Shown piece by piece: positions 6,922 through 13,756 of a stretch of DNA of 18,403 bases. The stretch spans positions 1-18,403 of the forward strand of contig CAJTLK010000036.1 in the NCBI GenBank assembly GCA_910577415.1. Reading direction: 5' to 3'. Made by a program: the position numbers and the translations under genes. Origin of the DNA: an uncultured Oscillospiraceae bacterium (GTDB lineage: Bacteria; Bacillota; Clostridia; Oscillospirales; Oscillospiraceae). Each line of letters opens with the position of its first letter. Within the stretch, counting starts at the first letter, position 1. The notes beneath the pieces are model-generated. The model was not told the DNA's origin. It saw only the letters and a program-made list of their open reading frames with translations, and did no database searches.

Positions 6922-7626
6922 TCACGACTTGCAGAAATAAGTCAATCCACGGACCTCTTCCTCTGTCAGAAAACGCCATTTGCCAAGGGGCAGTTCTCCC
7001 AGAAGGACCATCCCCTCCCGAACACGCTGAAGACGCTTGACCTTCAGCCCCGCCAAGGCGCACATCCGGCGGACCTGGCGGTTCTTTCCCTGATGGATGG
7101 TGATAGACATTTCTCCATCTCCCAGCAGCTTTACCTGGGCAGGCGCAAGTCTAACGCCATCCAGCGTTATGGGGCCGCTGAGGATGGGCAAGGCGGCCTT
7201 CACATCCCCCTCCACCGTCACCCGATACTCCTTTTCCACCTCATGGCTGGGATGGAGGAGCAGGTCTGTGCCCTCGCCGTCATTGGTAAAAAGGAGCAGC
7301 CCCTCTGAATCCATGTCCAAACGCCCCACCGGCCATACCCGGCAGCCACAATCCTTTACCAGCTCCGCCGCGGTCCGTCGGCCTTTCTCATCCGATAGGG
7401 TGGTCACACATCCTCTTGGCTTGTTGAGAAGGACCCACACAGTCCTGCTTTGAGCGGGCAGAGGTTTTCCATCAATAGTGATCGCATCTCTGCCGGCATC
7501 GGCCTTGTCCCCGATACTGGCAACGGCGCCGTTGACCTTCACCCGACCTGCGGCTATGTATTCCTCGGCGCTTCGCCGGGAGCAGACCCCGGCGGCGGAA
7601 AGTATTTTTTGCAGCCGCTCCTCCAT
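6922..7626 (-). CDS. rluB: RsuA/RluB-family rRNA pseudouridine synthase
   Basis: The enzyme converts a specific uridine in rRNA to pseudouridine, probably in 23S rRNA if it is a true RluB. The 234-residue product carries an N-terminal S4 RNA-binding domain (residues 3-60; RLQKILSAAGVCSRRSAEEY and GRVKVNG). The catalytic domain follows with the family motif GRLDMDSEGLLLFTNDG at 101-117, where D104 is the expected catalytic aspartate. The KNRQVRRM block lies near the C-terminus. I chose ATG at 7626, with AGGAGG 6 nt upstream (7638-7633); the in-frame TTG at 7644 would lie upstream of that site. It ends the scpA-to-rluB operon, in a position comparable to rluB near scpAB in Bacillus. RluB, RluE, RluF and RsuA are hard to tell apart by motif. 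Confidence 0.92.
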   Translation of the reverse strand: MEERLQKILSAAGVCSRRSAEEYIAAGRVKVNGAVASIGDKADAGRDAITIDGKPLPAQSRTVWVLLNKPRGCVTTLSDEKGRRTAAELVKDCGCRVWPVGRLDMDSEGLLLFTNDGEGTDLLLHPSHEVEKEYRVTVEGDVKAALPILSGPITLDGVRLAPAQVKLLGDGEMSITIHQGKNRQVRRMCALAGLKVKRLQRVREGMVLLGELPLGKWRFLTEEEVRGLTYFCKS

Positions 7627-7632
7627 AACGCC

Positions 7633-7638
7633 CCTCCT
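7633..7638 (-). promoter_or_regulatory. Ribosome binding site AGGAGG deciding the rluB start
   Basis: A perfect AGGAGG sits 6 nt before the ATG at 7626 and rules out the longer reading frame that begins with TTG at 7644. Confidence 0.8.
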
Positions 7639-7649
7639 TATCAAACTGA

Positions 7650-7670
7650 GGGCGGCCTATCCGGCCGCCC
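7650..7670 (-). other. GC-rich stem-loop across the dacF stop codon
   Basis: A perfect 8-bp inverted repeat (7650-7657 and 7663-7670, GGGCGGCC/GGCCGCCC) with a 5-nt loop spans the dacF stop (7659-7657) and precedes the rluB ribosome binding site. The following minus-strand sequence (TCAGTTTGATAAGG) lacks a real T run, so this is probably not a full terminator. It may be a processing, mRNA-stability or attenuating structure between dacF and rluB. Confidence 0.55.
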
Positions 7671-8823
7671 TGGCAGTAGCGCTGTTATATTGCATAAGCA
7701 TAGCGGCGAGGGAGGTTGTCCCTCCTTTACCCCACAAAAATTCCTTCATTCGATGAAAAAGTCCGGGCGGCTTCGGCACAACGTTCTTCGGCACGCTCTC
7801 GGCGTACAGAAGATAGGTCTCCCCCACCTGCTCTTCCCCAATGAGGAACGTCAGCTTCCCCGCAATGGTGTTGGCGTCCACCGGGGCGTGTACCAGCTCC
7901 GGCAGCATGATCTTGACCCGGACCCGCTCTCCCTCCGCCAAGGGATAGACCACATCGGAGGCAGTGACCACATCCACCTGAGGCAGCAGACTCCCGGTGA
8001 CGGGCAGCGTGCGAAAGACCTTATCCCTCCGGGTCAACAGGTGGGGCGGATAGGTTTGAAACCCGTGATCGAACAGGGCTGCGTGATCCTTCCAGTCGTC
8101 CCGGTCCTTCAGGGTGACGCAGATCAGGGTCTGCTCCCCTCTTTTCGCGCAGGAGACCAGGGTGCGGCCAGCGGCGTCGGTGTACCCAGTTTTCATACCT
8201 ATACACCCCTCATAGCGCCAAAGCAGCTTGTTGTGGTTGGTCAAGGTCCTACCGGCCACATGGGCCGAGCGGGTGGCGACAAGTCCCTTCAAGCCTTCGT
8301 TTTTCAAGATCTCCTGGGCCAACAGGGCCATATCATAGGCGGTAGAATAATGGTCTTCGTCATCCAGCCCGTTGGGATTTACAAAGTGAGTATCCTTCAT
8401 CCCCAGGCTGTCCGCCCGTTGGTTCATCCAGTCCACAAAGGTCTCTACCGACCCGGCGCAGCCCCCGGCAATGGCCAGGGCGGCGTCGTTGCCGGAGGCC
8501 AACAGCAAGCCATAGAGCAGCTCCTTCAGTGTCAGCTTCTCTCCTACCCGGAGGTACATTGAGGAACCCTCAGCCTGGTATTCCGCCTTCACCTGGATCA
8601 CTGTGTTCCAATCCGGCGTGGATTCCAACGCCACCAGAGCGGTCATCAGCTTTGTGGTGGAGGCGATGAGCCTCCGGGTGTGGATATCTTTTGCGTAGAG
8701 TATCCGTCCGCTGTCGGCGTCCATCAGAATGGCGGCTTCCGCGCTGACGGCGGGCGTCTCGCCCCCATGGCAGACAGGGCATAGAAGACATACAGTCAAA
8801 AAAAGGCAGAAAAATCGTTTCAT
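7657..8823 (-). CDS. D-alanyl-D-alanine carboxypeptidase (PBP5/DacF-like, peptidase S11)
   Basis: This exported penicillin-binding protein removes the terminal D-Ala from peptidoglycan stem peptides. The 388-residue precursor has a signal peptide (MKRFF followed by a hydrophobic stretch to about residue 19). The three active-site motifs are STTK at 55-58 (S55 nucleophile), SGN at 110-112 and KTG at 211-213. A C-terminal PBP5-type beta domain (about 255-345) follows, and an amphipathic tail near 353-380 could anchor it to the membrane. The cysteine-rich signal (LLCPVC) does not fit a lipobox well. ATG at 8823 follows a GAGGT sequence about 8 nt upstream. Its place after gerW in a sporulation-linked cluster suggests a DacF or DacB-like role in spore or vegetative wall maturation; which one is inference. 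Confidence 0.94.
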   Translation of the reverse strand: MKRFFCLFLTVCLLCPVCHGGETPAVSAEAAILMDADSGRILYAKDIHTRRLIASTTKLMTALVALESTPDWNTVIQVKAEYQAEGSSMYLRVGEKLTLKELLYGLLLASGNDAALAIAGGCAGSVETFVDWMNQRADSLGMKDTHFVNPNGLDDEDHYSTAYDMALLAQEILKNEGLKGLVATRSAHVAGRTLTNHNKLLWRYEGCIGMKTGYTDAAGRTLVSCAKRGEQTLICVTLKDRDDWKDHAALFDHGFQTYPPHLLTRRDKVFRTLPVTGSLLPQVDVVTASDVVYPLAEGERVRVKIMLPELVHAPVDANTIAGKLTFLIGEEQVGETYLLYAESVPKNVVPKPPGLFHRMKEFLWGKGGTTSLAAMLMQYNSATARAAG

Positions 8824-8844
8824 CTGATACTACCTCAAAAACAG

Positions 8845-8853
8845 AGATAGTAC
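8845..8853 (-). promoter_or_regulatory. Possible extended -10 promoter element before dacF
   Basis: The minus strand between gerW and dacF contains TGGTACTAT, which fits an extended -10 (TGn followed by TACTAT). No good -35 is found 16-18 nt upstream, and it is within an operon, so this is only a possible internal promoter. A forespore-specific sigma factor promoter was not recognised. Confidence 0.3.
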
Positions 8854-8894
8854 CAGTATGCGCAAAAATGCCGGATTTTATAAGAGAGTCCCCC

Positions 8895-9305
8895 TTAGAA
8901 TTCCGCGCTCTCCTTCTTCTCCTGCTGCTTCTCCACAAAGTCAGTTACCTTGTCCACCAGGTCTGGGACCATGTCCACTACCCGGTCCAGTGCGCCGTCG
9001 GGAGGCGGCGCCACAGGCAGCAGCTTTACGCTGGCGCCCCGGACAATGAGAAAACCCATGGGAATAATGGTCATTCCGGCTCCTGTGCCGCCGCCAAAGG
9101 AATTGTCCCGGTCAGGCTTCTGGTTCTTGGTGGCAAAGTCGCCGCCGCCTACGCCGAAGCCAAAGGACACCTTGGACACCGGAATAATGGTCACTTCTCC
9201 GGCGGTGATAGGCTCACCAATCACGGTGTTCACATCGGCCATGGCTTTGATCTTATCCATGGTACCGCTCATCAACTCGCCCAAGGGGTGCTTCTTCTCT
9301 TCCAT
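8895..9305 (-). CDS. ytfJ: GerW family sporulation protein (YtfJ)
   Basis: YtfJ/GerW is made during sporulation and in Bacillus is needed for germination through certain receptors; its biochemical role is unknown. The 136-residue protein matches the family's usual length. It begins with a helical MDKIKAMADVNTVIGEPI segment, then TIIPVSKVSFGFGVGGG, a glycine-rich centre (FGGGTGAGMTIIPMGF) and a block of hydrophobic strands. A charged C-terminal helix ends KKESAEF. The start ATG at 9305 directly follows the TGA of the DUF2953 gene, with a GAGGCGAT sequence upstream. This gene is the clearest evidence in the window that the organism forms spores or descends from a spore former. Confidence 0.92.
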   Translation of the reverse strand: MEEKKHPLGELMSGTMDKIKAMADVNTVIGEPITAGEVTIIPVSKVSFGFGVGGGDFATKNQKPDRDNSFGGGTGAGMTIIPMGFLIVRGASVKLLPVAPPPDGALDRVVDMVPDLVDKVTDFVEKQQEKKESAEF

Positions 9306-9920
9306 TCAGATCGCCTCTTTCTTCGGATTCTTGGTCTTGCGGTATATCATTAGAAACTTCCAGCCAAAGCGGAGGGCAAAGCTGAGAAGCTGGCCAAGCC
9401 GCGCAGAGACCACCGCGTATAGGTAGATTTTGGGATCATCGGCGTTAAAATCCACCGCTGTACGGACCCGGCGCTCTTTTACCTCAAAATTCTGCTCGAA
9501 AAGGGCCAGAATAATACCTGCGGCGGCATTGGAATAGCCAAAGCTCATCGCTGCTGCCGCCGCGTCCCTTTTTCCCGCCAAGGTATAGTCCAAAAGCAGC
9601 TCGTCGATGCGGATACGCCGTTTCAATTCCCCCGCCGCCTCACAGATAAGAGGCAGATACTCCCTCACCAGGGCTATACCGCCGCCTTGCTTTTCTTCTT
9701 TTGGCTTCTCTTTCCTGGAAGAGGGCTTTGCCTTCTTAGCCCCTTTTTTCTTCGCCTTTTTTTCTTTTTCCTTCACAGGAAATACCCGGAGATGAAATGG
9801 GCCGATCCTCACCCAAGCGCGAAAGCCTTCCGCGGAATACTCTCCGCCGCCGCCCACCCGGAGCCGTCCCAGAAGAAAGAGACATAGGAAAATGACGACG
9901 GCTATCTTCAAGGCAGTCAT
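9306..9920 (-). CDS. DUF2953 domain-containing membrane protein
   Basis: This is a 204-residue protein of the DUF2953 family, commonly found beside ytfJ and scpB in Clostridia; its function is unknown. An N-terminal membrane segment (residues 3-20) is followed by a short beta-type region (GEYSAEGFRAWVRIGPFHL). A very lysine-rich low-complexity insert (about 50-80) comes next, then the conserved C-terminal part with DYTLAGKRDAAAAAMSFGY and VDFNADDPKIY, and a second hydrophobic stretch near the end. The neighbourhood suggests a sporulation or envelope role, perhaps with YtfJ, but that is inference. The start overlaps the scpB stop (ATGA). The lysine-rich part is encoded by A runs on the coding strand that could slip. 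Confidence 0.85.
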   Translation of the reverse strand: MTALKIAVVIFLCLFLLGRLRVGGGGEYSAEGFRAWVRIGPFHLRVFPVKEKEKKAKKKGAKKAKPSSRKEKPKEEKQGGGIALVREYLPLICEAAGELKRRIRIDELLLDYTLAGKRDAAAAAMSFGYSNAAAGIILALFEQNFEVKERRVRTAVDFNADDPKIYLYAVVSARLGQLLSFALRFGWKFLMIYRKTKNPKKEAI

Positions 9921-10639
9921 TCTTCCCCGTCTCCGCCATCAACGTTCACGGCGCCGCCTTCGCCGGCTTCCTGTTGGGCAAGCTCCATAGCCGCGGCCTC
10001 CAGCTCTTCATCCGTGATAGGCGCTTCATTGTCAGCATCCCCGGTCTCCGGCTGTTGCTGCGCCGCCTCCTGTTGAAGACGGGCAATGCTTTCCTGCATA
10101 TCCAGCGTCAGCTGCTCATCCTCAGCTGAGGAGCTGGGCAGGTCGGGCAGTTCCTCCAGCGATGATAGGCCAAAGGACCGCAAAAAGTTCTGGGTGGTTC
10201 GGTAGAGAATGGGCCGTCCGGGCACCGCCATGCGCCCGCACTCTTCGATCAGCTCCCGCTCCACCAAAAGCCCTACGGTATAAGAACTGTCTACTCCGCG
10301 GACCTGGTCCACGTAAGCTTTGGTCGTAGGCTGATAGTAGGCAATAATGGAGAGGACCTCCAGCGCGGGCTGGGAAAGGCGGGCCGGCTTGCGGCTCTCA
10401 AAAGCCTTGCGAATGTAGTCGGCATACTCCGGCGCCGAGCAGAGCTGGTAACAGCTATCCAGCCGCACCAGGCGGATACCCCGGCGCTCATAGCTGTATT
10501 GATCGGCCAAACGCTGACATACCGCGTCTACCGTCTCCCGGTCCACCTCCAAGGTCATACAGATGCGCTCCACGCCCACAGGCTCTCCGGCAGCAAAGAG
10601 GATCCCCTCAATGGCGGATTCCACTTCCTTCAATTCCAT
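9917..10639 (-). CDS. scpB: Segregation and condensation protein B
   Basis: ScpB is the paired winged-helix kite subunit that binds the ScpA kleisin within the Smc condensin complex, which compacts and segregates the chromosome. The 240-residue product begins MELKEVESAIEGILFAAGEP, a typical ScpB N-terminus. It continues with LARLSQPALEVLSIIAYYQP-like sequence and VRGVDSSYTVGLLVERELIEE, the second winged helix, and GRPILYRTTQNFLRSFGL. After residue ~180 it carries a long acidic, glutamine-rich tail (LQQEAAQQQPE to GGDGEE) that makes it longer than the usual ~190-200 residues. I chose ATG at 10639, preceded by AGGGGAGA, over the upstream GTG/ATG-free extension that overlaps scpA. It lies 16 nt after scpA. 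Confidence 0.94.
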   Translation of the reverse strand: MELKEVESAIEGILFAAGEPVGVERICMTLEVDRETVDAVCQRLADQYSYERRGIRLVRLDSCYQLCSAPEYADYIRKAFESRKPARLSQPALEVLSIIAYYQPTTKAYVDQVRGVDSSYTVGLLVERELIEECGRMAVPGRPILYRTTQNFLRSFGLSSLEELPDLPSSSAEDEQLTLDMQESIARLQQEAAQQQPETGDADNEAPITDEELEAAAMELAQQEAGEGGAVNVDGGDGEE

Positions 10640-10655
10640 AGAGGTCTCTCCCCTT

Positions 10656-11453
10656 TCAATAAGTATCGGCGGAGAACTCAAAGTCCTCGTCACCGCCGCC
10701 GGTGCTGGTCACGGTACAGTCGGTCTCGGTGCCCGCAAGGCGCAGCCGCCGCGCTTTACACAGCTCCAGCACCGCCAAAAATGTGGCTACGATCTCACTG
10801 CGGCTTCGATTGCCCTTAAAGAGAGCGTGAAACCGGGTCACGCCAAAGCGGCGCAGCCGCTCCAATATCTCACCGGCCTTATCGCCGACTGGGTACGGTT
10901 CACGGCCCACGATCCCCTCAAAGGCCGCCATGGGGGGCGGCATACGGTTATCTGAACGTTCCAGCACGGCGGCCATGGCCCGCAGCAGATCCTCAGGCTT
11001 GTGGTGATAACGGTACATCTTGTTCACTGGAATGTGCTCCGGCACCTTGGTGATGTAATCCCTGCAGACATCATAACGGTCAGAAAGCTGAGGGATGACC
11101 GCTTGAAGCCGGGCAAAATTTTCGTGTCGCTGGTGTTCCTCCAGGGAGGCGATAAGCTGATCCAGTTCAGAAATAGCCTCCTCGTCATGGATAGAGAGAA
11201 GCATCCTGGTCTTGATAAACATGAGCTGAGACGCCATGGTAATAAACTCGCTGGCCACCTCCAGATCCAGGGCGCGGCGCTTGGCGATCCAGGCCATATA
11301 TTGGTCTAAGATGAGGGCGATCTGTATGTCCTGGATCTCCATTTTGTTCTTCGCCAATAAGCTCAGGATCAAGTCGAGAGGGCCGTTAAAGTCCTCGGCC
11401 TCCTCATCCCGGACCCGGATGACCTTTTCCAGATGATAGATCGGGGTTTCCAA
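10656..11453 (-). CDS. scpA: Segregation and condensation protein A
   Basis: ScpA is the kleisin that bridges the heads of the Smc dimer. The product has the family's N-terminal signature EDFNGPLDLILSLLAKNKMEI with the following IQIALILDQYMAWI helix. A central region with SQLMFIKTRMLL and a C-terminal winged helix (RSRSEIVATFLAVLELCKARRLRL) complete the family pattern. The start is uncertain: I prefer TTG at 11453, where GGTGA lies about 6 nt upstream and the protein begins ETPIYHLEKV; this gives 265 residues. A TTG at 11477 that overlaps the upstream stop (TTGA) has no ribosome binding site. It is followed by scpB, as in most Firmicutes, and both are expected to work together. Confidence 0.93.
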   Translation of the reverse strand: METPIYHLEKVIRVRDEEAEDFNGPLDLILSLLAKNKMEIQDIQIALILDQYMAWIAKRRALDLEVASEFITMASQLMFIKTRMLLSIHDEEAISELDQLIASLEEHQRHENFARLQAVIPQLSDRYDVCRDYITKVPEHIPVNKMYRYHHKPEDLLRAMAAVLERSDNRMPPPMAAFEGIVGREPYPVGDKAGEILERLRRFGVTRFHALFKGNRSRSEIVATFLAVLELCKARRLRLAGTETDCTVTSTGGGDEDFEFSADTY

Positions 11454-11473
11454 GGGCTTCACCTGCCTTAAAC

Positions 11474-12190
11474 TCAAAAAAAGCTAAACAGTTCTGAAAA
11501 CATGAGGAGATATTCCGTTCCATATTGAAAGCCAAACAAAGCGCAGAAGCCTTCCAATGTTCGGGTCATCAACCAGCTCAGAGGGCCGGAGAAGGCCCCT
11601 AAAAAGGTCAAGACCAGTACCAAAAGCATCACATAGCGCTCATAGCGCAGAATAGTCAGGTATATCTTGTCCGGCAGAAAGGAAAAAAGGATCTTGGAGC
11701 CATCCAGAGGAGAGATGGGAATAAGATTAAAAATGCCCAGTCCCACGCTCAGGATAGCAACATTCGCCAGAAACACCATAAGAATATACACGGGAACATG
11801 ATCCGCTATGGCGGCGGGTAAATGAAAAATGAGAGAAAACACCGCCACCGCAAGAAATGCCAGAATAAAGTTGGACATCGGCCCTGCCAGCGCGGAGAGG
11901 GCCATCCCTTGCTTGGGCTTTTTGAACCGACGCATATCCACCGGCACCGGCTTGGCCCAGCCCACCTTTGCCACCAGCATCATGGCAAGGCCCATAGGGT
12001 CGATGTGCTTGATGGGATTCAGGCTCAGTCTTCCGGCGTCTTTGGCCGTAGGATCGCCCAGCAGGTAGGCCGTCAGCCCGTGGGAAAGCTCGTGGATGGT
12101 GATGCAAAACAGGGCCGCGGCGGCGGAGATAAGCAGCCCTAAAAGTCCCCACCAGTCCATACCCTGGACAAAATCGGATAGACTGGTCAC
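11474..12190 (-). CDS. Site-2 protease family membrane metalloprotease (M50)
   Basis: This is a 238-residue multi-pass zinc protease. The metal-binding HELSH (H33, E34, H37) lies in the second half of the first membrane segment, and the second zinc motif NLIPISPLDG (155-164, D163) in a later one. The LAGPMSNFILA motif near residue 101 is typical of the Rv0359/YwhC-like subgroup without a PDZ domain. About five to six hydrophobic segments are visible. I chose GTG at 12190, because GAGAGGAGAT precedes it with about 8 nt spacing; an in-frame ATG at 12211 lacks such a site. It is the first gene of the scpA operon in the same arrangement seen in many Clostridia. Substrates are unknown; SpoIVFB-like processing of a sigma factor is not supported by the sequence. 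Confidence 0.92.
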   Translation of the reverse strand: MTSLSDFVQGMDWWGLLGLLISAAAALFCITIHELSHGLTAYLLGDPTAKDAGRLSLNPIKHIDPMGLAMMLVAKVGWAKPVPVDMRRFKKPKQGMALSALAGPMSNFILAFLAVAVFSLIFHLPAAIADHVPVYILMVFLANVAILSVGLGIFNLIPISPLDGSKILFSFLPDKIYLTILRYERYVMLLVLVLTFLGAFSGPLSWLMTRTLEGFCALFGFQYGTEYLLMFSELFSFF

Positions 12191-12198
12191 GGGGCCAT

Positions 12199-12206
12199 CT
12201 CCTCTC
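12199..12206 (-). promoter_or_regulatory. Ribosome binding site deciding the site-2 protease GTG start
   Basis: The minus-strand sequence GAGAGGAG ends 8 nt before GTG at 12190. The ATG at 12211 lies upstream of this site and has only an A/T-rich sequence before it, so the GTG is favoured. Confidence 0.65.
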
Positions 12207-12229
12207 GGCATAACAACTTCGATTATACT

Positions 12230-12258
12230 ATTATATCAAACTTTTTTACCAGATACAA
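12230..12258 (-). promoter_or_regulatory. Sigma-A-type promoter of the site-2 protease-scpAB-gerW-dacF-rluB operon
   Basis: On the minus strand a -35 TTGTAT (12258-12253) and a perfect -10 TATAAT (12235-12230) are separated by 17 nt. A second TATAAT-like hexamer follows 3 nt further down (around 12227-12222). Transcription would start about 12220, some 30 nt before the GTG start. It follows the terminator of the upstream unit directly. Confidence 0.82.
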
Positions 12259-12271
12259 GCAAAGATAAAGA

Positions 12272-12302
12272 AAAGGCACTCATCCACCGAATGAGTGCCT
12301 TT
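12272..12302 (-). terminator. Intrinsic terminator after the FAH-family gene
   Basis: A 12-bp inverted repeat (12302-12291 with 12283-12272; core GGCACTCAT/ATGAGTGCC) has a 7-nt loop. On the minus strand it is followed by TTTT, then a T-rich TCTTTATCTTT. It lies 67 nt after the stop at 12370 and just ahead of the next promoter, so it separates the clp/engB unit from the scpAB unit. Confidence 0.85.
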
Positions 12303-12369
12303 CAGACAAGCGCCACGACCCTTTGTGGCCCCTCTGGGCGTGCTTCCCCTGTCAACGAAAGCCATCTTT

Positions 12370-13137
12370 TTAGTCAATATAAGTACGGAGGACGCCGACG
12401 CCCTTGATTTCTACCTCCACCACATCGCCACACTTCATGGGACCCACCCCGGCGGGAGTGCCGGTGGCTATGACGTCCCCCGGCTCCAGGGTCATGGCGG
12501 CGGTGATGAACTCCATGATCTTGGCAACGCCGGTGATGAAAAGGCTGGTATTGCTTTTCTGTACCACCCTGCCATTGAGCCGGGTCTCAATATCCGCATT
12601 GGCGGGGTCGATCTCGTCTGTAACCAGAGGACCGATGGGAGCAAAGCCGTCCATGCTCTTGCCCCTGGCCCACTGGCCGTCGGCCTTCTGGATATCCCGG
12701 GCGGTAACGTCGTTCAGGCAGGTGTAGCCCAGCACATAGTCCGCAAAGTCCGCTGCCTTTACGTTCTTTGCCCGCTTTTTGATGACCACCCCCAGCTCGC
12801 CTTCGTAGTCCAGCCGGGTGACAAACTCCGGCGCTCCGACATGCCCTTCGGGATGGTTGAGGCAGTTTAACCCCTTGAGAAACAAGGTAGGCTGCTCCGG
12901 GGTACCTGAGCCGTCTACCATATCGCGCAGCTCAGAAATATGGTCATAGTAGTTTCTGCCGATACACACCAGCTTGGTAGGCTCACAGGGGGCCAACAGC
13001 GTGCAGTCTTTCAAATCCAGGTGTTTGCCGTCGTAGGCCAACTCCTTGTAAGGGGCTTTGGAGAGGGTATGAACCCGTTCTCCTTCCAAAACGCCCCATA
13101 CAGGCCCCCCCTCCCGCAGCACACGAACATATTTCAT
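12370..13137 (-). CDS. Fumarylacetoacetate hydrolase (FAH) family protein
   Basis: FAH-family enzymes hydrolyse or decarboxylate 2-oxo or 1,3-dicarbonyl compounds using a divalent metal; related bacterial proteins act as acylpyruvate hydrolases or oxaloacetate decarboxylases. The 255-residue protein has a short N-terminal beta domain. The catalytic fold follows with LVCIGRNYYDH, the metal ligands E112 and E114 (DYEGELGVVI) and D143 (NDVTARDIQ), K160 in the ARGKSMDGFAPIGP block, and the closing GDVIATGTPAGVG. Length and motifs match the single-domain FAHD1-like group. The substrate cannot be read from sequence. Its ATG overlaps the engB stop (ATGA), which makes it the last gene of the tig-clp-engB unit and an odd metabolic partner there. 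Confidence 0.92.
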   Translation of the reverse strand: MKYVRVLREGGPVWGVLEGERVHTLSKAPYKELAYDGKHLDLKDCTLLAPCEPTKLVCIGRNYYDHISELRDMVDGSGTPEQPTLFLKGLNCLNHPEGHVGAPEFVTRLDYEGELGVVIKKRAKNVKAADFADYVLGYTCLNDVTARDIQKADGQWARGKSMDGFAPIGPLVTDEIDPANADIETRLNGRVVQKSNTSLFITGVAKIMEFITAAMTLEPGDVIATGTPAGVGPMKCGDVVEVEIKGVGVLRTYID

Positions 13138-13733
13138 ACCGTTCCCTCCATATGCTCTAAAATCAGCCGCAACAGTTCTTCCCTGCCTGTCCCCTTCTCT
13201 GCCGAAAAGGGAATAACCTTTACATCTTCCGGCAACTCCAGCGTTTCCCGCACCTGCGCCAAGTTTGCTTCGACCTCGCTTTTTTTCAGCTTATCCAGCT
13301 TATTTGCCACCACGACCCAGGGCTTCCCGGCAGCCTTAAAGTATTCCGCCATGGTCACATCGTTGGCCGTGGGCTTATGGCGGGCGTCCACGATCAGGAC
13401 CCCCAGCGTCATCAGCGTTCGATCATCGAACCAGCTCTGGATCAGCCCCGCCCACCGTTCTTTTTCCTGCTGCGACACCTTAGCATAGCCGTATCCCGGC
13501 AGGTCCACCAGGTAAAGTTTGTCGTCAATGCGGAAATAGTTGATATGGGTGGTCTTTCCCGGCGCGGAGCCGACACGGGCAAAATTTTTTCGGTTCAGCA
13601 GCCGGTTGATGACCGACGACTTACCTACATTGGAGCGTCCGGCAAAGGCCACCTGAGGCAGCGGGTCTCGTGGGAAATCCTTTGCCCCTGCCGCCGAGCG
13701 TACAAATTCCGCCAGTTGTATATTTAACGTCAT
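13134..13733 (-). CDS. engB: Ribosome biogenesis GTP-binding protein YsxC/EngB
   Basis: EngB (YihA/YsxC) is an essential TrmE-Era-type GTPase needed for large ribosomal subunit assembly. The 199-residue protein shows G1 GRSNVGKSS (32-40), the G2 threonine in APGKTTHINYF (58-67), G3 DLPGYG (77-82), G4 NKLD (144-147; many homologues have TKxD) and G5 SAEKGTG (177-183). I chose ATG at 13733 with GAGGTGG just upstream; a GTG at 13745 would add four residues. The length is typical. In Bacillus it follows clpX-lonB-lonA; here it follows clpX directly, with only a hairpin in the 68-nt gap. Its stop overlaps the FAH start. Confidence 0.95.
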   Translation of the reverse strand: MTLNIQLAEFVRSAAGAKDFPRDPLPQVAFAGRSNVGKSSVINRLLNRKNFARVGSAPGKTTHINYFRIDDKLYLVDLPGYGYAKVSQQEKERWAGLIQSWFDDRTLMTLGVLIVDARHKPTANDVTMAEYFKAAGKPWVVVANKLDKLKKSEVEANLAQVRETLELPEDVKVIPFSAEKGTGREELLRLILEHMEGTV

Positions 13734-13756
13734 GATCCACCTCACAGAATGGGAAT

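Noticed and set aside
6904..6930. Inverted repeat GCAAGT/ACTTGC around the rluB stop as a terminator
   Set aside because: Only 6 bp with an 11-nt loop, and the following sequence is not T-rich; it looks like chance next to the downstream promoter.
7450..8562. Plus-strand open frame of 370 codons opposite dacF and rluB
   Set aside because: It crosses two well-supported minus-strand genes and lacks motifs and a start signal.
12312..12329. Small hairpin GCCAC/GTGGC after the FAH gene
   Set aside because: The stem is 5-6 bp with a large loop and no T run; the real terminator is the 12-bp stem just downstream.
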